Part shown: positions 1-8,074 of the stretch, piece by piece
Layout: each line of letters begins with the position of its first letter
Position numbering within the stretch: position 1 is the first letter of the stretch
Notes under the pieces: model-generated
Databases searched by the model: none
What the model was told of the DNA's origin: nothing
The model's input: the letters and a program-made list of their open reading frames with translations, nothing else
Origin: an uncultured Cytophagaceae bacterium
Lineage (GTDB): Bacteria; Bacteroidota; Bacteroidia; Cytophagales; Spirosomataceae
Assembly (NCBI GenBank): GCA_903933935.1
Contig: CAIZMB010000195.1
Coordinates: 1 to 42,105 of the forward strand
Reading direction: 5' to 3'
DNA length: 42,105 nt
Translations under genes and position numbers: made by a program

Positions 1-44
1 AATTGATTATCAGTACATTATAATAATAATACAAATATTGTAAA

Positions 45-893
45 CTAATTTACGACGACTAAACTTTTTGGTAAAATAATTATTTTAACCTTTGAATCTT
101 CTGAAATTAATGATTCGCCATCTATGTGATAACATATTCCTTTTTTTATCGAAAACTCAAATAAATCGTGTGATTTTATGGCTACTTTAGGATGCGTTTG
201 AATGGTTTTTAAAAATAGTCTGATTCCAAGTTGGGCTTTTTCAATAAAATGCAATGGACTTATCTTAACAACTTCAAAATGAGCATCTTGAATATTTGAT
301 AACGGTGATATATATGCGTTATTCCCAAATTGGTTTGCATTTGCAATGCTAAGTGAAAATACATATTCTATTTTGTTGTTTATTTCAACTTGGATTGGAA
401 CATATCTTAGGGATGACCTAAGGGTAGATTTTATATAATTTATAAAACCACGATTTTGTTTCTTAGAAAATTCTTCTGCCACGTAAGCGTCAAAACCAAT
501 TCCTGCCGTGCAGAAAAATGGTTTTTCATTCCACATTAAACTATCTATTGCAATATGGTTCCCATGTAAAGCTTTATTTAGGGCAGATTTGAAGTCCATA
601 GGTATTTTCAGGTGTCTAGCAAGTCCATTTCCTGATCCTATGGGAATTATTCCTATGGGAATTTTAGTATGAATTAGCTCTGATGCCACTTCATTAATGG
701 TACCATCTCCTCCAACAACGATAATTTTAGAAACTTGTTGGCTTATCGCTAATTTCGCTAATTCACCGCCATGACCTGAAAATTCAGTAAAATGTAGACT
801 TGAATTTTCAATTTTATTCAATATTTGAATCAATTGAGCTTTGCTTGACGTACTTTTGCTACCTGATTTTATATTTATAATAAAGAAAATCAT
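45..893 (-). CDS. Diacylglycerol/lipid kinase family protein (YegS/LCB5-like)
   Basis: Cytoplasmic ATP-dependent kinase of the DAGK catalytic-domain superfamily, probably phosphorylating diacylglycerol or a sphingoid/lipid acceptor at the membrane. The N-terminal half carries the nucleotide-binding signature GGDGTINEV (about residues 61-69) followed by IPIGSGNGLARHL; the C-terminal half holds the beta-rich domain ending in a HIDGES motif typical of YegS/BmrU proteins. I chose the ATG at 893 (282 aa): the family normally begins just before the first strand (here IFFIINIKSGS). An in-frame ATG at 923 would add ten residues that do not look like family sequence. It diverges from the MaoC-like gene at 937. 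The lipid substrate cannot be read from sequence; a link to the lipid synthase at 1743-2981 is only an inference from proximity. Confidence 0.85.
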   Translation of the reverse strand: MIFFIINIKSGSKSTSSKAQLIQILNKIENSSLHFTEFSGHGGELAKLAISQQVSKIIVVGGDGTINEVASELIHTKIPIGIIPIGSGNGLARHLKIPMDFKSALNKALHGNHIAIDSLMWNEKPFFCTAGIGFDAYVAEEFSKKQNRGFINYIKSTLRSSLRYVPIQVEINNKIEYVFSLSIANANQFGNNAYISPLSNIQDAHFEVVKISPLHFIEKAQLGIRLFLKTIQTHPKVAIKSHDLFEFSIKKGICYHIDGESLISEDSKVKIIILPKSLVVVN

Positions 894-936
894 ATGATAT
901 TTTTCAGGGCGTAAAGTTAACATTAAATAATATGAT

Positions 937-1341
937 ATGTATCAAATAGGAGATTCACATGAAATTGATTTTTCATTTACTCAGAATGAGGTAAATGAAT
1001 TTTGTAAAATATCGGGTGATTTTAACCCTTTGCATTGGGATGAAGTTTATGCTTCAACAACACAGTTTAAGCAACCGATTATTCATGGAGCTTTAATTGC
1101 TAGTGTATTTTCAAGAGTTATGGGGATGGAATTTCCTGGGCAGGGAAGTGTTTATTTAAAACAAGTCACTGAGTTCAAAAGACCTTTATTTGTAGGCGTC
1201 ACTTATAAGGCAAAGTTTCAAATTGATTCTATTAATAATGAGAAGCATGTTGCCGAAATTAAAACACAAGTTTTTGAACTTGAACGAGGCAAATTGATGG
1301 TTGACGGTATGGCTACCGCCTTGCACTTGGAAAAATTTTAA
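937..1341 (+). CDS. MaoC-like (R)-specific enoyl-CoA hydratase
   Basis: A single hot-dog-fold hydratase of 134 aa, the usual length for PhaJ/MaoC-like proteins. The hydratase-2 motif is visible as SGDFNPLHWDEVYA, giving the catalytic pair Asp28 and His33, followed by the conserved PIIHGAL segment (about 47-53) at the helix that packs the active site. The family reversibly hydrates trans-2-enoyl-CoA to (R)-3-hydroxyacyl-CoA, feeding fatty-acid turnover or related acyl pools; the real acyl substrate is unknown. The gene is monocistronic: it ends at the strong hairpin terminator at 1351-1378, and it starts 43 bp from the divergent lipid kinase. Confidence 0.85.
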   Translation: MYQIGDSHEIDFSFTQNEVNEFCKISGDFNPLHWDEVYASTTQFKQPIIHGALIASVFSRVMGMEFPGQGSVYLKQVTEFKRPLFVGVTYKAKFQIDSINNEKHVAEIKTQVFELERGKLMVDGMATALHLEKF

Positions 1342-1350
1342 TAAAAAAAA

Positions 1351-1378
1351 AGCCTGAAATTTCTTTCAGGCTTTTTTT
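1351..1378. terminator. Bidirectional rho-independent terminator
   Basis: A perfect 9-bp stem AGCCTGAAA / TTTCAGGCT with loop TTTC, flanked by an A-run upstream (1343-1350) and a T-run downstream. This would terminate the MaoC-like gene on the plus strand and the histone H1-like gene on the minus strand. Confidence 0.9.
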
Positions 1379-1391
1379 ACAATTTGATAAA

Positions 1392-1571
1392 TTACTTAGA
1401 AGCGTTCTTTTGGTTTTGAACCTCAGTACGAATTTCTTGAGATAAAGTTTTTAATTGTTGAAGACCACCTCTAACGCGTGTTCCTGCTGCTTGATTTCCT
1501 TTATCATAGAATTTTTCGAAATCTGATTCTAATGATAATACTAGATCTTTCACTTGTGCAAATCTGCTCAT
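1392..1571 (-). CDS. Histone H1-like protein Hc1 family (59 aa)
   Basis: A 59-aa basic/amphipathic protein starting MSRFAQVKDLVLSLESDFEK and ending EVQNQKNASK. The core FEKFYDKGNQAAGTRVR (about 18-34) followed by a helix with QEIRTEVQ is the pattern I recognise from the short Bacteroidota proteins of the Hc1/histone H1-like family (Pfam Hc1). Expected role: an abundant nucleoid-associated protein, perhaps DNA compaction; direct function in this phylum is poorly known. The stop lies just beyond the shared terminator hairpin. A good Bacteroidota promoter sits about 70 bp upstream (1640-1670), giving a leader of roughly 60 nt. The coding frame is convincing because the protein is recognisable throughout its length. 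Confidence 0.85.
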   Translation of the reverse strand: MSRFAQVKDLVLSLESDFEKFYDKGNQAAGTRVRGGLQQLKTLSQEIRTEVQNQKNASK

Positions 1572-1639
1572 AATAATAATTTTTAGGTTGTAAAATATTT
1601 AGATTGTCTTTATAGCCTTATATGAGGCTTTTATAATAC

Positions 1640-1670
1640 GAAATTTAGACAAATTTTTAATTCTCACAAA
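1640..1670 (-). promoter_or_regulatory. Bacteroidota-type promoter for the histone H1-like gene
   Basis: On the minus strand, a -33 element TTTG (1667-1670) lies 19 bp before TAAATTTC (1640-1647), which matches the TAnnTTTG -7 consensus in all but the last base. The predicted start is near 1632. Confidence 0.5.
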
Positions 1671-1742
1671 TTTTTCCATCTAAAAATCACAAAAAAAAGT
1701 TAAAAAAGTTAAAAAACTTTGATTTTCCTCTCTATTTCTTAT

Positions 1743-2981
1743 TTATTTGGAATAAAAGCCCTCTTTAAGTTGCTTTTGAACTTTAGCAAAACATTCTGTC
1801 GTGTAACGTATATCCTCAAGCGTATGCGAGGAAGTTGGTATAATCCTTAACATGATTTGTCCCTTCGGAACAACTGGATATACAACAATGCTGCAAAAAA
1901 TTCCCATGTTTTCTCTAAGGTCACGAACGAGTTTAGTTACCGCTTCAATATCATAATCACCGTGTAAAAATACGGGAGTTACTGGAGATTGTGTTTCGCC
2001 AATATCGAATCCCTTTTCTCTTAAGCCTTCTTGAAGTGCTTTTACATTGGCCCATAATTTTTCTCGTAATTCAGGATGCTTTTTGATTAATTCAAGTCGC
2101 TTCATTCCTCCAATTACAAAAGGCATTGGTAAAGCTTTTGCGTAGGTTTGAGATCTCATATTATATTTTAAATACATGATGATATCTTTTGGCGCTGCAA
2201 CAAAAGCTCCAATGGCTGCCATCGATTTCGCAAAAGTTGAAAAATAAAGGTCAATCCCATCCGTGCAATTTAAATATTCACCCACTCCACGACCATTTTC
2301 GCCCATAGTACCAAATCCATGTGCATCATCTACAAGTAATCTGAAATCAAAATCCTTTTTCATTTCGACAATTTTGTCTAGCGCGCCAACTTTCCCAGAC
2401 ATCCCGAAAACTCCTTCTGTAATTACAAGTATTCCTCCACCGGTTTCCTCTGTTCGCTTTTTTGCACGCTCTAAATTCTTTCTTAAAGAATCCATGTCAT
2501 TGTGATTAAACTTATAGTAGGCACCCATTTTTGCTTTATGTAAGCGAATTCCATCGATTAAGCATGCATGTGATTCTGCATCATAAACAATAATATCACG
2601 ATGATCAACCATACATTCTACTAATGACATGACACCTTGATATCCATAATTAAGTAGGAAGCAGTCTTCTTTACCAACAAATTCAGCTAATTGTCTCTCA
2701 AATTCTTCATGTTCATCCGTATTACCTGACATCATTCTAGCCCCCATTGGGTACGCTAGGCCATATTTCGCTGCGGCATCAGCATCCGCTTTTCTTACTT
2801 CAGGATGATTTGCAAGTCCTAAATAGTTGTTTAAGGACCAATTTAACATCTCCTTTCCCATGAAAGTCATTCTTGGGCCTAATTCACCTGTTAATTTTGG
2901 GAAAGAAAAATAATGATGTGAATAATGTGCATGTGCGCCTATTGGCCCCATATTTTTTACTACTTTCTCGAAAATATCCAC
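1743..2981 (-). CDS. Alpha-oxoamine synthase: serine palmitoyltransferase or cysteate acyltransferase
   Basis: A PLP-dependent enzyme of 412 aa in the KBL/AONS/SPT family, condensing an amino acid with acyl-CoA or acyl-ACP with loss of CO2. Landmarks: NNYLGLANHP (51-60), the PLP-stacking His138 in AESHAC, the DDAHG motif (218-222) that binds the pyridine ring, and Schiff-base Lys252 in the FAKSM segment. A histidine-rich N-terminus (HAHYSHHYFSFP) is distinctive. In Bacteroidota this family makes 3-ketosphinganine from serine or the capnine/sulfonolipid backbone from cysteate (CapB/SulA type); sequence alone does not let me choose. The start is GTG at 2981; the next in-frame ATG (residue 11) would cut family-like sequence. 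It is monocistronic, with a perfect TAACTTTG box 40 nt upstream. Confidence 0.8.
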   Translation of the reverse strand: MDIFEKVVKNMGPIGAHAHYSHHYFSFPKLTGELGPRMTFMGKEMLNWSLNNYLGLANHPEVRKADADAAAKYGLAYPMGARMMSGNTDEHEEFERQLAEFVGKEDCFLLNYGYQGVMSLVECMVDHRDIIVYDAESHACLIDGIRLHKAKMGAYYKFNHNDMDSLRKNLERAKKRTEETGGGILVITEGVFGMSGKVGALDKIVEMKKDFDFRLLVDDAHGFGTMGENGRGVGEYLNCTDGIDLYFSTFAKSMAAIGAFVAAPKDIIMYLKYNMRSQTYAKALPMPFVIGGMKRLELIKKHPELREKLWANVKALQEGLREKGFDIGETQSPVTPVFLHGDYDIEAVTKLVRDLRENMGIFCSIVVYPVVPKGQIMLRIIPTSSHTLEDIRYTTECFAKVQKQLKEGFYSK

Positions 2982-3021
2982 TTTATTAATTCGTTTTAAT
3001 TAAATAATCTTGTAATAATTA

Positions 3022-3029
3022 CAAAGTTA
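3022..3029 (-). promoter_or_regulatory. -7 box TAACTTTG upstream of the oxoamine synthase
   Basis: A perfect TAnnTTTG on the minus strand, 40 nt before the GTG start; no clear TTG at the -33 spacing. A transcription start near 3015 would leave about a 34-nt leader. Confidence 0.4.
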
Positions 3030-3115
3030 AATTTATTTTTTAAACCCTCTTATATTTAATACGATCATTAATCATTTTTCTGTTAATTTCGTCAAATTAT
3101 TCACAAGATTTCGAT

Positions 3116-4813
3116 ATGAAAATTAAATTATTTTTCCTTATTTATACCTTGATTATTTCCAATATACTTTATTCCCAAAGTACTATTAAACCATTGGTCG
3201 AATCTAAAAAGGGAATGGTTGTTACTACACATCCTTTAGCTTCAGAAATCGGCCTATCCATTTTAAAAAAGGGTGGGAATGCCATCGACGCTGCTGTTGC
3301 TGTAAATTTTGCCTTAGCTGTTTGTCACCCAGCTGCTGGAAATATTGGAGGAGGTGGTTTTTTAGTTTATCGTAATGCTAAAGGAAAGATTTTTGCTTTA
3401 GATTACAGAGAAAAGGCACCTTTGGCGAGTTCAAGAGATATGTACTTAGATGCATCTGGTCAAGTAATTCCTGATAAAAGTTTAATTGGTGTATTTTCTG
3501 TAGGTGTCCCTGGAACTGTTGCTGGTATGGAAGAAATGCATCGAAAATTTGGTTCGTTGCCTTGGAAAGAACTGATTCAGCCATCTATCGACATCGCCAG
3601 GCAAGGTCACGCACTTACCCTCAAAGAAGCTAGGGGCCTAAACAAAAATAAGTCCGATTTTATAAAAGAAAATAAAGGGAATTCTTATTTGATTAATCCG
3701 AATAACATGGATTGGAAAAAAGATGATATTTTAATTCAGGATGATTTAGCCAATACTTTAGAAAGAATTTTGCGTGATAAATCAAAAGGATTTTATCAAG
3801 GAAAAACAGCTGAGCTCATTATTAGTGAAATGAAACACCTTAATGGCATTATTACACAAAAAGATTTAGATGCTTACAAACCTATATGGCGCAAACCAAT
3901 CGTTCAATCCTATAAAAATTATGAAATTATTGGTATGCCGCCTCCTTCTAGTGGAGGAATAGCTTTGGCGCAATTAATGGGAATGGTTAAAAATTATCCA
4001 TTGAGTCAATGGGGGGCTAGCTCTGACTCTACGGTCCAATTAATGATCGAGGCTGAACGAAGAGTATATGCCGATCGAGCAAAGTGGTTAGGTGATCCAG
4101 ACTTTGTCAAAGTTCCACTTAAGCCTTTACTGGATACTAATTACATAAAAAATAGAATTAGTTCGATTGATTTTAATAAGGCAACTTTAAGTTCAGATGT
4201 TTACGCAGGTCAGTTTCCGGGCTATGAAAGCCCAGAAACGACGCATTATTCTATTGTTGACGCTGAAGGCAATGCTGTGTCAATAACAACTACGCTAAAT
4301 AATTCATATGGTAGCAAAGTTTTTGTAAGTGGTGCAGGATTTCTATTAAACGATGAAATGGATGACTTTTCAGCGAAAGCTGGAGCCCCCAATAGTTTTG
4401 GTTTAATTGGATCTAAAGCTAACGAAATACAGCCTATGAAAAGAATGCTTTCTAGTATGACACCTACGATCATAACAGAAAAAGGAAAATTGAAAATGGT
4501 TGTAGGAACTCCAGGGGGGTCCACTATAATTACTAGTGTTTTTCAGGTGGTGCTTAATGTACTAGAATTTGGGATGAATATGCAACAAGCAGTAGAATTT
4601 CCTCGATTTCATCACCAATGGAAGCCTGAACAAACTTGTTTAGAGCTTAATCGATTATCAACGAATCAAGTGGAACGATTAAAGCAAAAGGGATATGAAT
4701 TTTCTAATTCCACATCTATAGGTCTTGTAGAGGGCATTTTAGTAATGCCATCTGGTAAACTACAGGGAGGCGCCGATTCCCGTGGTGATGACACAGCAAT
4801 GGGCCATGATTGA
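3116..4813 (+). CDS. ggt: Gamma-glutamyltransferase, periplasmic
   Basis: Secreted Ntn-hydrolase of 565 aa that cleaves or transfers the gamma-glutamyl group of glutathione and related peptides. A signal peptide spans about residues 1-20. Large-subunit signatures GGNAIDAAVAVNFAL (53-67) and GNIGGGGFLV (75-84) are present, with substrate-binding Arg98 in DYREKAP. Autoprocessing should occur before Thr375, the first Thr of TTHYSIVD. Downstream are the conserved NDEMDDFS segment, the MLSSMTP pair of serines, and the PGGS oxyanion region. Length and motif order are complete, so it should be a functional heterodimer after self-cleavage. Its stop is separated by one base from the stop of the convergent VIT-family gene. 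Confidence 0.95.
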   Translation: MKIKLFFLIYTLIISNILYSQSTIKPLVESKKGMVVTTHPLASEIGLSILKKGGNAIDAAVAVNFALAVCHPAAGNIGGGGFLVYRNAKGKIFALDYREKAPLASSRDMYLDASGQVIPDKSLIGVFSVGVPGTVAGMEEMHRKFGSLPWKELIQPSIDIARQGHALTLKEARGLNKNKSDFIKENKGNSYLINPNNMDWKKDDILIQDDLANTLERILRDKSKGFYQGKTAELIISEMKHLNGIITQKDLDAYKPIWRKPIVQSYKNYEIIGMPPPSSGGIALAQLMGMVKNYPLSQWGASSDSTVQLMIEAERRVYADRAKWLGDPDFVKVPLKPLLDTNYIKNRISSIDFNKATLSSDVYAGQFPGYESPETTHYSIVDAEGNAVSITTTLNNSYGSKVFVSGAGFLLNDEMDDFSAKAGAPNSFGLIGSKANEIQPMKRMLSSMTPTIITEKGKLKMVVGTPGGSTIITSVFQVVLNVLEFGMNMQQAVEFPRFHHQWKPEQTCLELNRLSTNQVERLKQKGYEFSNSTSIGLVEGILVMPSGKLQGGADSRGDDTAMGHD

Positions 4814-4814
4814 T

Positions 4815-5516
4815 TTATTGAAATAAGGTAGCAACAAAATAAGCCGCTGCCGCCGCTGCCGCACCTATTGAGGCAACTTTCAAGGATCCAATCCAAGGGT
4901 TTTGATCTGTTACCTTACTTTTAAAATACCCAAAAACCAATAAGGCTATTAATGTTATTTCTGCTGAATAAATGAGACCAGATTTGGGATCATCTACATA
5001 AAAATAGGGTACAAGTGGGACAAATCCACCCACAATGTATGATATGCCTATCGTAAGTGCTGAATTTCTTGCTCTATTGGGATTAGGTTTTTCCAAGCCC
5101 AACTCAAATCGCATCATAAAATCAACCCATTTGTCTTTATCTTTTGAAATAGCTTCTACGACAATTTCTTGAGCTTCTGGTGTCAAGCCATACCCTTCAA
5201 ATACCTCTCTGATTTCTTCTTTTTCCCGCTCAGGAACTCGCTCCACTTCTTCATATTCACGTTTTAATTCGGATTCATAATGCTCTTGCTCTGTTTGACC
5301 TGCGAGATATCCACCTAATCCCATGGCGATTGAACCTGCGACAATTTCTGCAATTCCCGCCGTGGTCACAATGGATGAAGAAGCTACTGCACCAGAAAGT
5401 CCTGCAGCTAAGGCAAAAGGAACGGTTAAGCCATCTGACATGCCGATAACAATATCTGTGATAAAATCAGAACTTTTTAGGTGTTTTTCGTGTAAATGGT
5501 GATCAGGTCCGTTCAT
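4815..5516 (-). CDS. VIT1/CCC1-family iron/manganese transporter
   Basis: Inner-membrane transporter of 233 aa, probably exporting Fe2+ or Mn2+ from the cytoplasm. The first membrane helix has the hallmark SDGLTVPFALAAGLSG (about 27-42) with the metal-pathway Asp. The second has AGSIAMGLGGYLA. Between helices 2 and 3 lies a long acidic helical hairpin (about 75-135, rich in Glu, e.g. PEREKEEIREVFEG) corresponding to the cytoplasmic metal-binding domain of this family. Three further hydrophobic segments follow, the last alanine-rich. It is the second gene of an operon with the POT permease, 9 bp downstream of it. Confidence 0.88.
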   Translation of the reverse strand: MNGPDHHLHEKHLKSSDFITDIVIGMSDGLTVPFALAAGLSGAVASSSIVTTAGIAEIVAGSIAMGLGGYLAGQTEQEHYESELKREYEEVERVPEREKEEIREVFEGYGLTPEAQEIVVEAISKDKDKWVDFMMRFELGLEKPNPNRARNSALTIGISYIVGGFVPLVPYFYVDDPKSGLIYSAEITLIALLVFGYFKSKVTDQNPWIGSLKVASIGAAAAAAAYFVATLFQ

Positions 5517-5525
5517 ATTGTTTAA

Positions 5526-7109
5526 TTATCTGATGCCATGCATCATTTTTTTAAGAGGTCCAGAGGCTAATATATACAATAATATAGAGGCTATTCCAGC
5601 CATTAGCACAAATAGCATAAAGAAATCATACAAGTTTTTTATTTCCATACCCAAAAAGCTTGGAAATTGACCTGTTGCAATTGCATTTACCGGGGGTAAT
5701 AATGCTCCTAAAGTTCCTGCTAGTGCATATCCAGCCGCATTGGCTAAAAACCAAACTCCCATTAACAATGAGGAAAATCGTTTAGGAGCAAGCTTTGCCA
5801 CCAAAGATAATCCGATAGGTGAAAGGCACAATTCACCCATCGTATGGAATAGGTACATAATGAACAACCACGCCACGCCAAGTTTTTGAGAACCTAAATC
5901 TTTTACTTGAAATGCAATAATTAGATATCCTAGTGCTAGTAACATAAGTCCAATGGCCTGCTTTGCCGGTGAATTAGGTTCAATACCTTTTTTTTGCATC
6001 CAAATCCAAAACCAACTAAATGGAAAGGCTAATAGAATGATAAAAAATGAATTTGCGTTCTGAACCGAACTAGGTGGCAATTGAATTCCAAAGAAATTCA
6101 AATCAGTTTGTTGGTCCGCAATAAATGTCAAAGACGAACCTGCCTGCTCATAAGCTGACCAAAAGAAAATGACAAAAAATGAAATGATATACATAACATA
6201 AATTCTCTGACGTTCAACGCTTGTCAAGGTTTTGTCTGTCATGATCAAAAATGCTAAACTAATTCCGGCTGAATAAATGACCGGATAAACCCAATCTTTG
6301 ATTGGATTTGGTATTTCTGTTAGAAACAAATAATGGAATAAATACACCAATAACGTAAAAATTAAAAGGGTAAGCCCAATAGATTTTGTAGTAAAATCTG
6401 CTTTTTCAGACTCTTGGTCAGCTTCCTGTACTTTATTGAAATCTGGTGCTAGGCCTACAGGTTGTCCATCTGGCTTCAGTAAATATTTGTTTTTCAAAAA
6501 ATAAAAGGTGATTGTGCCAATCATCATTGCACCACCAGCTGCTAAAAAGCCCCATTTAAATGCATCTAGATTTCTAACTCCATCTACCTTTACGTCGCCT
6601 AACCATGGACATATCATCATTCCTAATAATGCTCCTGTATTTATGCCCATGTAAAAAATAGTAAAGGCAGCATCAAGCCGACTATCGCCTTTGGCATATA
6701 ATTGACCTACCATGGAAGAAATGTTAGGTTTGAAAAATCCATTACCTAGTATTAGAAATAATAAACCTGACCACATGAATAAATTGGCTGTTTCGACCCC
6801 CTCAAGGAAAGTACTCGCTGATCCAAAAAGTAAAAGTTGGCCTATAGCCATCGTCAGACCACCCAAAATAATACAATTCCGATTTCCTAAATATCGATCT
6901 GATACATATCCACCCAACATTGTAGTTAGATAACTTAATCCTAAAAATCCCCCATAAATGATGGAAGCTTCGTTTTGTTTATAGGCTAGGGCATTAACTA
7001 AAAATAAAGATAGTAAGGCACGCATTCCATAAAAATTGAAGCGCTCCCACATTTCCGTACTGTATAAAACGTAAAGCCCTTTAGGATGCGAAGAAGTATT
7101 TTGATTCAT
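5526..7109 (-). CDS. POT/PTR-family proton-coupled oligopeptide permease
   Basis: Major-facilitator-fold di/tripeptide:H+ symporter of 527 aa with about 14 hydrophobic segments. The POT signature E-x-x-ER-x-x-x-YG is clear near the N-terminus (EMWERFNFYGMRALL, about 19-33), followed by the GGYVSDRYLG loop between helices 2 and 3 and the PTR2 motif region FTIFYMGINTGALLG (about 148-162). Its role would be nutrient peptide uptake. It is the first gene of a two-gene operon with the VIT-family transporter and diverges from parA across a 174-bp spacer. A perfect TAAATTTG box on this strand lies at 7174-7181, about 65 nt upstream of the ATG. Confidence 0.93.
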   Translation of the reverse strand: MNQNTSSHPKGLYVLYSTEMWERFNFYGMRALLSLFLVNALAYKQNEASIIYGGFLGLSYLTTMLGGYVSDRYLGNRNCIILGGLTMAIGQLLLFGSASTFLEGVETANLFMWSGLLFLILGNGFFKPNISSMVGQLYAKGDSRLDAAFTIFYMGINTGALLGMMICPWLGDVKVDGVRNLDAFKWGFLAAGGAMMIGTITFYFLKNKYLLKPDGQPVGLAPDFNKVQEADQESEKADFTTKSIGLTLLIFTLLVYLFHYLFLTEIPNPIKDWVYPVIYSAGISLAFLIMTDKTLTSVERQRIYVMYIISFFVIFFWSAYEQAGSSLTFIADQQTDLNFFGIQLPPSSVQNANSFFIILLAFPFSWFWIWMQKKGIEPNSPAKQAIGLMLLALGYLIIAFQVKDLGSQKLGVAWLFIMYLFHTMGELCLSPIGLSLVAKLAPKRFSSLLMGVWFLANAAGYALAGTLGALLPPVNAIATGQFPSFLGMEIKNLYDFFMLFVLMAGIASILLYILASGPLKKMMHGIR

Positions 7110-7173
7110 AGTTGACTGGTCGATTTTGATTACAATATAGGTAGATAATTTAGTTTTTATATTTTTTGAATCC

Positions 7174-7181
7174 CAAATTTA
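7174..7181 (-). promoter_or_regulatory. -7 box TAAATTTG upstream of the POT permease
   Basis: A perfect TAnnTTTG on the minus strand in the spacer shared with parA; I see no convincing -33 TTG at 17-22 bp. The rest of the 174-bp spacer is A/T-rich without an obvious hairpin. Confidence 0.35.
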
Positions 7182-7283
7182 ATTTTTAATATTGATTTTA
7201 TTGGGCTGGAATTTAATCAAAGATGTGAAACCTTTTTTGTAATATTGTCGCTTAGATTAGTCAAAAAGAAAATTTAGATTTTT

Positions 7284-8063
7284 ATGGGGAAAATCATAGC
7301 AATTGCAAATCAAAAGGGTGGGGTAGGTAAAACAACTACTGCAATTAATTTGGCAGCTAGTCTAGCCGCCTTAGATTTAAAAACATTGCTAATTGATGCT
7401 GATCCACAAGCAAACTCTACTTCTGGTTTAGGATTTAATCCAAAAGAGATTTCACAAAGTATATATGAATGTATGGTTGGAATTTCGTTGGTAAAAGATA
7501 GTATTATGCCTACAGAAGTTCCTTTTTTAGATATCATTCCTTCTCACATTGATTTAGTAGGTGCTGAAATCGAAATGATTAACCTAACCAATCGGGAAGG
7601 TAAAATGAAAGAAGCTCTGAAGGAAATTAAAGACGACTATGATTTTATCATCATGGATTGTTCACCTTCGCTTGGATTAATTACGATCAATAGTTTAACG
7701 GCGGCTGATTCAGTGATTATTCCCGTTCAATGTGAATATTATGCTTTAGAAGGATTAGGGAAGCTTTTAAATACTATTAAGATTATACAAAGTCGTTTAA
7801 ATACTCAATTGCTTATCGAGGGAATTTTATTGACTATGTATGACCTAAGATTACGCTTATCGAATCAAGTAGTTAATGAGGTGAATTCTCATTTTAAAAA
7901 TATGGTTTTTGAGACGATTATACCAAGAAATATTCGTTTGTCGGAGTCTCCAAGTTATGGAATTCCTGCCATCTTACATGATGCAGAAAGTAAAGGAGCT
8001 ATCAGTTATTTAAATCTCGCTAAAGAAATTGTTCGAAAAAATGGTCTTTTATTAGAGATATAA
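7284..8063 (+). CDS. parA: Chromosome-partitioning ATPase ParA/Soj
   Basis: Deviant Walker ATPase of 259 aa that forms the dynamic gradient moving ParB-parS complexes during chromosome segregation. Motifs: deviant Walker A KGGVGKTTT (about 10-18) with the signature lysine, switch I/A' LIDADPQANST, and Walker B-like IIMDCSPSLGL (about 122-132). There is no N-terminal helix-turn-helix, so it is the short chromosomal (Soj-like) type rather than the plasmid P1 type. It starts the operon parA-parB-DUF5683-dapB-PhyH-lepB; parB follows after 11 bp. No parS-like palindrome was found in the window. Confidence 0.96.
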   Translation: MGKIIAIANQKGGVGKTTTAINLAASLAALDLKTLLIDADPQANSTSGLGFNPKEISQSIYECMVGISLVKDSIMPTEVPFLDIIPSHIDLVGAEIEMINLTNREGKMKEALKEIKDDYDFIIMDCSPSLGLITINSLTAADSVIIPVQCEYYALEGLGKLLNTIKIIQSRLNTQLLIEGILLTMYDLRLRLSNQVVNEVNSHFKNMVFETIIPRNIRLSESPSYGIPAILHDAESKGAISYLNLAKEIVRKNGLLLEI

Positions 8064-8074
8064 TTTTTATTGTA

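Noticed and set aside
2263-2505. Plus-strand open frame inside the oxoamine synthase, and similar frames opposite ggt, the FAD oxidoreductase, mdh and others
   Set aside because: They lie fully antisense to strongly recognised proteins, have low-complexity serine/proline-rich translations, and match no family I know.
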